Shown in pieces: positions 17,928 to 26,571 of a stretch of 34,695 nucleotides of DNA. Position numbers and translations under genes: made by a program. Each line of letters starts with the position of its first letter. The stretch's first letter is position 1. The DNA is from Candidatus Methanophagales archaeon (GTDB lineage: Archaea; Halobacteriota; Syntropharchaeia; Alkanophagales; Methanospirareceae). The stretch lies in contig JAPDIG010000008.1 in assembly GCA_025966525.1 (NCBI GenBank), forward strand, positions 1 through 34,695. Direction: 5' to 3'. A model generated the notes under the pieces. The model was not told the DNA's origin. It made no database searches and saw only the letters and a list, made by a program, of their open reading frames with translations.

Positions 17928-18878
17928 TTACACAGATCTGAAATCTCGAGGTTTTTTGGGGGATTCAAGAAACTTAATCACTCTGACGATCGTCTCGTTT
18001 ACCGGTGTGGGTATATCATGCTTTTTACCCAATGCGACAAACACGCCATTTAAAAAATCTATTTCGGTCTTTTTACCTCTCTGTATGTCATTAAGCATTG
18101 AAGAGTGATGTTTTTCTGTTCGGGGGATCTGCTCATGCCGCAGATAATCCAGGTATTCCTCGGCAGAATTCCAGAACAGTTCGACTTTTTCCGCTTCCGC
18201 GACTTCAAAAGCCTCGTGAATCAGAGCTTCGATGATTGCAAAAGAATACGGATTTGCTAGTTCGCCATATCCAACCCGAAAAATCGCACTCAATGGATTT
18301 AACGCTCCGCTGTACAATGCTTTCGCCCAGATGTGCATCCGAATATTATCCACAGCATCAGAAGGTATCCCCGCATCGTTGAACATCGCAACGATTTTTC
18401 TCAATCTCGGTGTGTTTTCGTTATTGAGTTCGCCGATTTTTGTCGTAGCTGCGGAAACGGTCACCTCTACTTCGCCCGGTTCTGGCATCTCAAAACCCGT
18501 TATCACCATACCGCCCATTGTGTGCTCTTCTCCGACATACTTTCCTATAATCTCTTCGTTCCCTATGCCGTTCTGCAAGCTGATAACCACAGAATCATCA
18601 TCAATAAGTGGTTGTAATTCTTGCATCGCATTTTCGGTATCAAAAGATTTTGTAGTTAACAGGATCACGTCAGGTTTGTAATTTTCTTTTAGTTCTGATG
18701 TTGCTCTTATGTTTTCGATTACGTGTGAGCCCCATATCCCGGAGATTCTGAGTCCGTGGTCTCTTATCGGTTTCATCTGGCTTTCCCTACCAATAAGCGT
18801 AACGTCATAGCCCGCATTGGCTAACATACCGCCAAATGCACTTCCTAATGCTCCTGCACCCATTACGAGGATTTTCAT
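17928..18878 (-). CDS. panE: 2-dehydropantoate 2-reductase family
   Basis: 316 aa; Rossmann MKILVMGAGALGSAFGGMLANAG, SLQNGIGNEE, KALYSGALNPLSAI. Confidence 0.9.
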   Translation of the reverse strand: MKILVMGAGALGSAFGGMLANAGYDVTLIGRESQMKPIRDHGLRISGIWGSHVIENIRATSELKENYKPDVILLTTKSFDTENAMQELQPLIDDDSVVISLQNGIGNEEIIGKYVGEEHTMGGMVITGFEMPEPGEVEVTVSAATTKIGELNNENTPRLRKIVAMFNDAGIPSDAVDNIRMHIWAKALYSGALNPLSAIFRVGYGELANPYSFAIIEALIHEAFEVAEAEKVELFWNSAEEYLDYLRHEQIPRTEKHHSSMLNDIQRGKKTEIDFLNGVFVALGKKHDIPTPVNETIVRVIKFLESPKKPRDFRSV

Positions 18879-18960
18879 TTCATCTTTTATAATAACCTCA
18901 AAGATTATTTTATTTATATGACATAACCTTTTTATCTTTTAACGGAGATGAGAAAGAGGT

Positions 18961-20193
18961 ATGCACGGTATGAAAAAACTCAAGCCACTTGCGGCTATTG
19001 TTGGTGCAGGTCGGACAAAGTTCGGTGAACTTTGGTACCAGAACCCGGAGGCGCTGCTGACTGAAGCAGGGCTCAAAGCAATGGAATCAGTCGAATATGG
19101 ACTTAGGCGTAAAGACATCCAGGCATGCTATTTCGGCAGTTTTCTATATCAAGTCACCAATAAGCTCGCACTCATACCGGGGTATATGTCACGAGAACTG
19201 GGCATGAATATCCCTATGAGCAATACGGAGGCAGCTTGTGGGTCCGGTGGTTCGGCACTCTATAATGCCTGTCTTGGCATCAGATCCGGGGAGTACGATG
19301 TTACCCTGGTTGGTGGATTTGAGAAGATGACAGACCGCGCGGGAAAGATCATTGATGACCTCATGTTTGCAGGCGACCCCCACGAGTTTGACGCCGGCTA
19401 CACCTTCGCAGGTCTGTACGCATCCATGATGGCAAGGTACATCCACGACTACGGTGATAGCAGCGACGGCAGATGCCGAGAAGCCCTTGCCCTCGTTGCG
19501 TGTAAGAATCATCATCATGCCGTAGGCAATGAGTATGCCCAATTCAGAAGAGAGTTTACAGTAGAAGAGGTATTAAACTCGCCTTTGGTTGCCGACCCCA
19601 TTCGAATGCTGCACTGTTCCCCTGTCTCGGACGGCGCCGTGGCACTTGTAGTTGTCAGTCCAGAGGTGGCGAAGGAGTACACAGACACACCTATCTATAT
19701 TGTAGGAAGCCAACAGGCAACGGATGACGTGTCTATCTGCAGTAGAGAGAGTCTCACGGGGATAAAAGCTACAAGGCTGGCAATGGAGAAGGTTTTGAAG
19801 GAGACAAGCATGACGATGCGCGATATTCATCTCGCTGAAGTCCATGACTGCTTCACCATAGAGGAGATCTTTTTCTTAGAAGATTCAGGATTCTGTGAAA
19901 GAGGAGAAGGCTGGAAGACTGTTTACGATAGCTACGAGTCCTTCAAAGGGTCGAAGCACATCCCATACGTGAACGGGAATAGCGAGCTGGTGGTCAATGC
20001 AGGAGGTGGTTTGAAAGCTGATGGACATCCGGTGGGCGCTACTGGAGTTAGACAGGTCTATGAGTGTTTCAAACAACTGAGGAATGAAGCGGGGGGAAAT
20101 CAAGTTGATAAGGAGCTTAATGTGGCGTTGTGCCATAACATAGGAGGGACAGGTGGAATCGCCACTGTACATATTTTAATGAGGGAGCTATAA
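18961..20193 (+). CDS. Acetyl-CoA acetyltransferase (archaeal thiolase of the HMG-CoA pathway)
   Basis: 410 aa; Cys in EAACGSGGSAL, VHDCFTIEE, NAGGGLKADGHPVGATG. Confidence 0.93.
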   Translation: MHGMKKLKPLAAIVGAGRTKFGELWYQNPEALLTEAGLKAMESVEYGLRRKDIQACYFGSFLYQVTNKLALIPGYMSRELGMNIPMSNTEAACGSGGSALYNACLGIRSGEYDVTLVGGFEKMTDRAGKIIDDLMFAGDPHEFDAGYTFAGLYASMMARYIHDYGDSSDGRCREALALVACKNHHHAVGNEYAQFRREFTVEEVLNSPLVADPIRMLHCSPVSDGAVALVVVSPEVAKEYTDTPIYIVGSQQATDDVSICSRESLTGIKATRLAMEKVLKETSMTMRDIHLAEVHDCFTIEEIFFLEDSGFCERGEGWKTVYDSYESFKGSKHIPYVNGNSELVVNAGGGLKADGHPVGATGVRQVYECFKQLRNEAGGNQVDKELNVALCHNIGGTGGIATVHILMREL

Positions 20194-20197
20194 TGAG

Positions 20198-21700
20198 ATG
20201 AGTGAACCAATTACGAGGAGAAAAATCCTCGTTGATTACAGAATCCGAGCTGCGAAATGCGAGAACTGTGGCAGGGTTTACTTCCCACCAAAGTCCTTCT
20301 GTGATATAGAAGGAAGGGGAAGCAGGATGCGAGAGGTAGACCACTTCTACGAAAAGGGAACACTCTTATCCTGCAACGTCATCCGTGGACCTACAAAAAA
20401 GTTTGACTATCTGAAGTCCTTTCTATCTGGGATAATTCATTTCCAGGGGGATAATCTGAAGGTCCCGGGTAGAATAACGGACTATGTTCCTCCTCCGGAG
20501 GAGGTTGATGTCACTGAGTTCATAGACAGAGGGGTAGTGCCGAGGTTTAGAAAAACATTTACGGACGGAACAAGCGGTCTCATTTACTACTCAAGCATGA
20601 ATTTCTCCTTTGAAGATGATTATTACCCATTCCAGCAATACCTGCCAATCAAACCCTCTGTAAATGAAAAAAGCAGTAAACCAGGAATTGTTGGTTATGG
20701 CGTATACCTCCCGAAGTTCAGGATAAAGAACGAAGGACATGGTGTACTCGGGGTAGTCGAAAGGACTTTGCCCTTTGCCGATGAGGACACTACAACCTTC
20801 GCTGTGGAGGCAGGCAAGCGCGCTCTCATTCATTCTGCTATTGACAGCCGATACGTGAAGAAGTGTTTCGTCGGCTCAGAATCGGCGCCTTATGCTGTCA
20901 ATCCTTCCATGTCAACCGTTTCTCAGGTACTTGAGTTAGGCGAGCCCTACGAAGATGGGTTCTTCTCTGGTGGTATTGACTCCCAGTTTGCATGTAAGGC
21001 AGCAACAGACTTATTCATCGACGCTGCTGCTTTAGTCGCATATTCCACTTTTGGAGGTGAATATGTGATGGTAATAGGAGCAGACAACTCCCAGGCTGCC
21101 GCGGGTGATCCGCTGGACTATACTGTTGGAGCGGGAGCTGCCGCCTTTATCTTTGGCAAACGGAATGTCATCGCAACTTTAGACTGCTATGTTCCTTATA
21201 CTTCTGACACACCGGATTTCTATCGAAGGGAGGGGGAGGAATACCCAAAGCACGGCGGCAGATTCACTGGAATACCTGCCTACTTCAAACATGTTGGAAC
21301 CGCTATGAAGGCAGCTATGAAGGCATGTAACCTCACCCCGAAGGATATTCAATACGTTGCCAATCATTCCCCCAATGGAAAGTTTCCATACCAGGCGGCG
21401 ATAGAAGCAGGCTTTGATAAAGAACAGATTGAACCCGGCTTGGTGGTGAAGTATATAGGCAATCTCTACTCCGGCTCTTGCCCCACTGCTTTAGCCGCTG
21501 TCCTGGACATAGCAAAACCCGGCGATAAGATACTCATGACAAGTTACGGGTCAGGAGCGGGCTCCGATGCATATATATTCACCGTGACCGACGCGATAGA
21601 GCAGAAGAGGGAAAGGTCCATCACCGTGAAAGAGCAGATTGAAAACCCGCATCGGCAATATGTTGACTACAGCACGTACCGGAGGTGGAAAGAAGGGTAG
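20198..21700 (+). CDS. DUF35 (Zn-ribbon/OB) fused to hydroxymethylglutaryl-CoA synthase
   Basis: 500 aa; N-term CENCGRVYFPPKSFC + OB-like region (~1-150); C-term GIVGYGVYLPKFRI, VGSESAPYAVNPS, DSQFACKAAT, NHSPNGKFP. Confidence 0.92.
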   Translation: MSEPITRRKILVDYRIRAAKCENCGRVYFPPKSFCDIEGRGSRMREVDHFYEKGTLLSCNVIRGPTKKFDYLKSFLSGIIHFQGDNLKVPGRITDYVPPPEEVDVTEFIDRGVVPRFRKTFTDGTSGLIYYSSMNFSFEDDYYPFQQYLPIKPSVNEKSSKPGIVGYGVYLPKFRIKNEGHGVLGVVERTLPFADEDTTTFAVEAGKRALIHSAIDSRYVKKCFVGSESAPYAVNPSMSTVSQVLELGEPYEDGFFSGGIDSQFACKAATDLFIDAAALVAYSTFGGEYVMVIGADNSQAAAGDPLDYTVGAGAAAFIFGKRNVIATLDCYVPYTSDTPDFYRREGEEYPKHGGRFTGIPAYFKHVGTAMKAAMKACNLTPKDIQYVANHSPNGKFPYQAAIEAGFDKEQIEPGLVVKYIGNLYSGSCPTALAAVLDIAKPGDKILMTSYGSGAGSDAYIFTVTDAIEQKRERSITVKEQIENPHRQYVDYSTYRRWKEG

Positions 21701-21850
21701 TGTCTGCTTTATGCTTGTGAGAGAAGATGAATATTGATTTTTTGATTGAAAGAGATATTGAAAGAAGCAAACGGATTAAGAAATAGGCTAATTCACAAGG
21801 AAGAGAAATGGTCGCGCAAAAACAATAGAAGGAGGAGATGACAGAAGTCA

Positions 21851-23107
21851 TTAAGCCATCTCTTTCAGCACTTCCTTCGCCCTATCCACTCGCACGCGCT
21901 TTTCGCGCACCAGTATTTCCACAACGCGATCTATCGTATCACCTTTTGCTCCGGCTGCTATCGCAACGTTCCGTGCATGCAGAGACATGTGTCCACGCTG
22001 AATCCCCTCGGTTGCCAGTGCGCGAAGGGCAGCGAAATTCTGTGCCAGACCCACCGCGGCAATGATTTCTGCAAGCTCGTTTGCTGTTTTCACGCCCAGT
22101 ATCTTGAGGTTAGTTTTCGCAGTAGGATGAACAGATGTCGCACCGCCAATGATACCGACTGCGAGTGGTAGTTCGATAGTTCCAACCAGGTCATGATCTT
22201 TGTTCTTTTCCCAGTGTGTTAATGGAAGATATTTCCCGGTAATACTTGCATAGGAATGTGCACCTGCCTCAATCGCCCTGAAGTCGTTCCCCGTAGCGAT
22301 TACCACCGCGTCTATTCCATTCATTATGCCCTTATTATGCGTCGCACATCTGTACGGGTCAGACTTCGCAAATAAATATGCGCTGATGATACCATCCACA
22401 ACTTCCTCCCCTCCTATCGCATCCTTTGCAAAAACAGCTCTTGCACGCGCTAACCTGTACGTGGCAAGATTTGAAATAATTCTCAGATTCACCTTTCCAC
22501 CCGTGAGTTGCTCAATAAATGGCGCAACCGCTTCAACCATTGTGTTTACCGCATTTGCGCCCATCGCGTCCTTAACGTTAACCAATAGATGGATAATCAC
22601 CATAGGCCCAGCGTCCGAGGCAATGACCCTTACCTCGAGGTCTTTAGCTCCGCCGCCAAGGTTCACAAGCATCGGGTCTTTTTCATTTGCGATGTTTAGA
22701 ATTCGGTCTTTATTTGCGAGGAGGGCAAATTTTGTGGCAAAAGGGTCGTAAACGCCAGTTAATTGTATTTGACCGACCATTATGGGTTCCGAGGAACTCG
22801 CTTGGAACCCTCCTTTCTCCCTTGCCATCTTTGCAGCATTACTCGCCGCTGCGACAACAGAAGGCTCCTCTATTGCCATTGGTATCAGGTAATCCTTACC
22901 GTTAATCATGAAATTCACTGCAATGCCTAGTGGTAATGGCATCGTACCAACCACGTTTTCTATCATTCTGTCTGCTATTTCACGGAGGGAACAGGTATTA
23001 CCGAGAATTCTTACCTCCTCTTCATTTAACCCTGCAAAATCCCTTACAATCTCTAATCTCTTCTCTGTACCCAGTTTATAAAATCCTGATATTTTTGACG
23101 TTCTCAT
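21851..23107 (-). CDS. mvaA: Hydroxymethylglutaryl-CoA reductase, class II
   Basis: 418 aa; ENVVGTMPLPLGIAVNFMINGKDYLIPMAIEEPSVVAAAS, DAMGANAVNTM, ATHNKGIMNGIDAVV, GHMSLHARN. Confidence 0.94.
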   Translation of the reverse strand: MRTSKISGFYKLGTEKRLEIVRDFAGLNEEEVRILGNTCSLREIADRMIENVVGTMPLPLGIAVNFMINGKDYLIPMAIEEPSVVAAASNAAKMAREKGGFQASSSEPIMVGQIQLTGVYDPFATKFALLANKDRILNIANEKDPMLVNLGGGAKDLEVRVIASDAGPMVIIHLLVNVKDAMGANAVNTMVEAVAPFIEQLTGGKVNLRIISNLATYRLARARAVFAKDAIGGEEVVDGIISAYLFAKSDPYRCATHNKGIMNGIDAVVIATGNDFRAIEAGAHSYASITGKYLPLTHWEKNKDHDLVGTIELPLAVGIIGGATSVHPTAKTNLKILGVKTANELAEIIAAVGLAQNFAALRALATEGIQRGHMSLHARNVAIAAGAKGDTIDRVVEILVREKRVRVDRAKEVLKEMA

Positions 23108-23162
23108 TTCACAAGATTAACAGATTTTCACAGAATAGTGCTTTTTTTCTTTTCGGTAAACG

Positions 23163-23184
23163 CTTTTCTTTTATAAAAGAAAAG
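23163..23184. promoter_or_regulatory. 22-bp perfect palindrome, mvaA/spoIIM divergent intergenic
   Basis: CTTTTCTTTTA|TAAAAGAAAAG. Confidence 0.5.
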
Positions 23185-23229
23185 GGTTTAGTTATAAAAA
23201 CACTTATCATCTTTAAGTTAAAAAAGAAA

Positions 23230-23811
23230 ATGGAAGAAAAAATATCGATGCAAGAGTATCTTCACTCTATTAGATTCTATATCCTGTTCATTTCCGTCCT
23301 TTTCATTGGCTCCATTGCCCTTGGGTATATGGGTTTCCTGAGCGAAATATTTAGTGAGCCGCTGGAGTGGATTCAACAGCTTAGCGAGAATATACAAGAT
23401 TTTACACATGGGTACCCATCATGGATAATCTTTTTGGCTTTCTTTATCGTGCTATTCTTGAATAACTCTTTCACATGCTTCCTTGATATCATATCAGGAC
23501 CTCTGATAGGCATTTTTCCCATGTTTTCTGCATTTATCAATGGTGGTTTACTCGGCGGGTTTGCCAAAGAGGAAGGTCTGAAGGTCTTTCTTGCGATAGT
23601 GCCTCATGGCATATTTGAGATACCGGCTTTTTTGTTCTCCGCGGCGATTGGCTTGCGACTGGGGCGAGAGATTTTAAAAAGGAAAGGCGAAAGGCATTTA
23701 AAAAAGGAGTTAAGGAAGGGTTTGAGGGTATTCCTCCATCTAATTTTGCCTCTTCTTCTTATTGCCGCTCTTATTGAATCGGTTTTGATTGTTATAGCAC
23801 TTTCTTTCTAA
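23230..23811 (+). CDS. SpoIIM-family (DUF95) integral membrane protein
   Basis: Start taken at internal ATG 23230; multiple TM segments, NNSFTCFLDIISGPLIGIFPMFSAFINGGLLG, VPHGIFEIPAFLFSAAIGLRLG. Confidence 0.85.
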   Translation: MEEKISMQEYLHSIRFYILFISVLFIGSIALGYMGFLSEIFSEPLEWIQQLSENIQDFTHGYPSWIIFLAFFIVLFLNNSFTCFLDIISGPLIGIFPMFSAFINGGLLGGFAKEEGLKVFLAIVPHGIFEIPAFLFSAAIGLRLGREILKRKGERHLKKELRKGLRVFLHLILPLLLIAALIESVLIVIALSF

Positions 23812-23846
23812 AACCCTTTTTCTTTTTAAGAAAAGGTTTGTTTGAA

Positions 23847-24521
23847 ATGAGAATCCAAGACGGCGTATATTGGTACAAGGAAAAAGGCTTTCTTGATGCA
23901 AACACATACGTGATAAAGGACGAAATCACTCTTCTCATAGACCCCGGGCTGGAGAATTACCTTGGGCTACGGCTGGAAGAAATGCGGGAGGGCGGAATTG
24001 ATGCACGGGATATTGATCTGATAACACTCACGCATCTTCATCCTGACCACTGTGACGCAACCGCAGCGCTTAAGGATATATCAGGCGCAAAAATTGCACT
24101 ACCGTCATCACAATTAGAATATCTTGATATTATGACTGAGGAAGCTTCGAGGTTCATTGGCATTGGCAATGCAAAGAAATTCGAGGTGGATTTAGTGCTT
24201 GAAGAGAGTTTGAATTTAGGGAACACTGAGTTAAGGATATTACATACACCGGGGCACTCTCCAGAAAGCATTTGTTTTTACGCTTCGGATAAAAAGATTT
24301 TAATATGTGGGGATTTGGTGTTTGAGAAAAGCGTAGGAAGAACTGATCTGCCTTTTGGTAACGAAGAAGAGTTGAAAAGCTCCATTAATACGGTATCAGC
24401 GCTGGATACGGAACTTTTGTTGCCCGGGCATGGTGCGATAATAGAAGGATGCAGCAATGTAAAAAGGAATTATGAATTTGTAAGAGAATTTTATCTCAAA
24501 CACCCTCACTCGCGCCTATAA
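23847..24521 (+). CDS. Metallo-beta-lactamase-fold hydrolase
   Basis: THLHPDHCDA, HTPGHSPESICFY, LICGDLVF, LLPGHG. Confidence 0.93.
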   Translation: MRIQDGVYWYKEKGFLDANTYVIKDEITLLIDPGLENYLGLRLEEMREGGIDARDIDLITLTHLHPDHCDATAALKDISGAKIALPSSQLEYLDIMTEEASRFIGIGNAKKFEVDLVLEESLNLGNTELRILHTPGHSPESICFYASDKKILICGDLVFEKSVGRTDLPFGNEEELKSSINTVSALDTELLLPGHGAIIEGCSNVKRNYEFVREFYLKHPHSRL

Positions 24522-25974
24522 ACCATTCATCCACCCTTAGATGCTCAGCCCTAAACGACCTTCTGTTACATATCCGTTCTATCACTTCACGCTGTCTCTC
24601 TTTTGCTTCCCCTACTTCCTTTTCTCCAACCTCAAAATAAAATCTCTTTTTTCTCGCTCTGCCACTATCTCTATTCAACTCCCCTTTGTATATTACCACT
24701 TCTCCACCTTTCAAAAGATACTCACAACAGCTCAATCGTTTTTCCAACTCCTCTGCTTTTGTATCTTCTCCTATATCATATATTGCGATATCCGCATCCG
24801 CACCGTTACCTAAGTGACCTTTGTTTCGCAAGCAAAGTTGCTTTGCTGGATTCGTTCTCGTTATCACTGCAAGCTCGTATAACGAATATTCAATATCACG
24901 CAACCCATCATTCTTCAGCTCTTTTCTGTTAGCGCTGTTCAGTAACCCTGCGAATAGCTTAGGATAATAATAAAAGAGGCATCCAGAGGGGCTATCGGTG
25001 GAAAAAGAGATGTGGCATGAGTTCAAATATTCTAAAGCTTCCAGCGCAAACTTTTGCGAGTAATATATCCTTTTATCTTCCATCTTCTCCTCTCTCACCT
25101 TTGAAAATACCAATGGCTTCTCTAATCCTATATCCACGCTATTGAAATTATTTTCACCCTCCGCAGGAACATCATACCCAATTCTCATATCTATATCCCC
25201 CTTCTGTGAAGGGTAAAAAATACCGAGGTCGACAGCCCCTCCATTTTTTAATATCCGCATCGCTGTTTCGTATCTCTCTTCATTATCCATGCCTGATGCG
25301 ATATGAGCTAAACAAAAACCACTTAAAATACTCGGATTCTCATCTAACAGCTCCGGATACGTCCTCAACTGTATCTGTGGCAATTTTTCTTCCTCGGATT
25401 TGATTATTTCATAAAAGAAATTCACACATTTCTTCTCATCTATGTCTCGATAAAAAAAACCCTGCTTCGCATATTTCACCCTCGCATCGTATATCTTCAC
25501 ACCTATAGACTTCGTGAGGTCTAAAAGGAAAAGAATGAGGTTCTTCACACTTTCCTCGTCGCCTTCTCTTATCTCCTTGTCCACATCATATAAGCTCAGA
25601 ACAAGGAACGAAGAAGTGTCCACAACGGGTATGCTGCTGAGCTCATGATGCACATAATTTGCGGTATTCAAAGTCATTAAAGGCTCGTTTACGTAAGTAT
25701 AGCCCAGCCGGGCATACGCATATCCTATCTCGTTCACAGTCGGGAATCCAAACGTAAATCTTGTTAAGTTCAGCCCATACGTTGCCACATGGCTGTGCAC
25801 GTCTATCCCGCCGGGCATTACTGCTTTATCAGAGGCATCTATTATCGTTGTCGCTTCAGACTCTGCTTTTATTTCGTCCACGATTTTTCCACCTGAAATG
25901 AAAATATCCATCTTTTCGCCTTCTATTCCATTTGCAGGGTCATAAACCGTGCCGTTTTTTAGCCAGGTATTCAT
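24496..25974 (-). CDS. Amidohydrolase, formylmethanofuran dehydrogenase subunit A (FwdA/FmdA) paralogue
   Basis: 492 aa; KNGTVYDPANGIEGEKMDIFISGGKIVDE, VMPGGIDVHSHVA, GVKIYD, STDSPSG, TNPAKQLCL..KGHLGNGADADIAIYD. Confidence 0.8.
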   Translation of the reverse strand: MNTWLKNGTVYDPANGIEGEKMDIFISGGKIVDEIKAESEATTIIDASDKAVMPGGIDVHSHVATYGLNLTRFTFGFPTVNEIGYAYARLGYTYVNEPLMTLNTANYVHHELSSIPVVDTSSFLVLSLYDVDKEIREGDEESVKNLILFLLDLTKSIGVKIYDARVKYAKQGFFYRDIDEKKCVNFFYEIIKSEEEKLPQIQLRTYPELLDENPSILSGFCLAHIASGMDNEERYETAMRILKNGGAVDLGIFYPSQKGDIDMRIGYDVPAEGENNFNSVDIGLEKPLVFSKVREEKMEDKRIYYSQKFALEALEYLNSCHISFSTDSPSGCLFYYYPKLFAGLLNSANRKELKNDGLRDIEYSLYELAVITRTNPAKQLCLRNKGHLGNGADADIAIYDIGEDTKAEELEKRLSCCEYLLKGGEVVIYKGELNRDSGRARKKRFYFEVGEKEVGEAKERQREVIERICNRRSFRAEHLRVDEWFIGASEGV

Positions 25975-26085
25975 TTCTATGTTATGTATTTGTTAGGCAA
26001 AAAATTAATTCTTTTATAAAAAGTAAGGTCGCGGGAACCGGACATAATTGCAGGCTTTTCACGGTAAAACGCCATCCTAAGACAT

Positions 26086-26516
26086 TTGTGGGAAAATTCG
26101 ACCTCAAGTTACACCGTGTTAAGGACAAAGAGGAAAAAGCTTTCAATTGGATTTAGTCCATGTATTCCACGTACTGGATTTAAGCTCTGGCAGGATGGGG
26201 AAATGACGTTGGACGATAGAAAAGAGGTAATTCGCAGGTTGAAATCTGCTCTGTATTCACTGAAAAACTCGGTGGAGAAATACGGGAATGATGGCGTGGA
26301 ATTCAAATCTCATAGAGCGCTTGATGGAAGAAATAGCGAAAAGGAAAGTGGATGAGGTGGACCACCAAAGGTCTGGAGACGATTCTAGATCTCATTCTGA
26401 TGAGGTATGTATCTGAAGAATCTTACGAGGCGTTTAAGTCCAGAATGATGAAGAGTGATAACCTAAGATTTATAAAGGGTGAGGTTGAAATTATATCAGA
26501 TGGAGGTGAATTTTAA
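26086..26516 (+). pseudogene. Degenerate transposase-like relic, multiple frameshifts
   Basis: Sequential frames: MTLDDRKEVIRRLKSALYSLKNSVEKYGNDG / WNSNLIERLMEEIAKRKVDEV / MRWTTKGLETILDLILMRYVSEESYEAFKSRMMKSDNLRFIKGEVEIISDGGEF*. Confidence 0.45.
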
Positions 26517-26540
26517 CTGATGTTGATACACCACCAAAAT

Positions 26541-26550
26541 TATTTATACA
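26541..26550 (+). promoter_or_regulatory. Putative TATA box for iorA
   Basis: TATTTATACA preceded by purine-rich CACCAAAAT; ~26 nt from ATG 26572, suggesting a leaderless mRNA. Confidence 0.45.
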
Positions 26551-26571
26551 TGCCAAATATCTTACAAAAAG

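Noticed and set aside
21838-22065. Plus ORF after GGAGGAG at 21831
   Set aside because: Good SD by chance, but the ORF is antisense to mvaA and Arg/Pro/Ser-rich shadow sequence.
22930-23229. N-terminal 100 residues of the 293-aa plus ORF
   Set aside because: Antisense to mvaA and the intergenic palindrome; homology-like SpoIIM sequence begins near the ATG at 23230.
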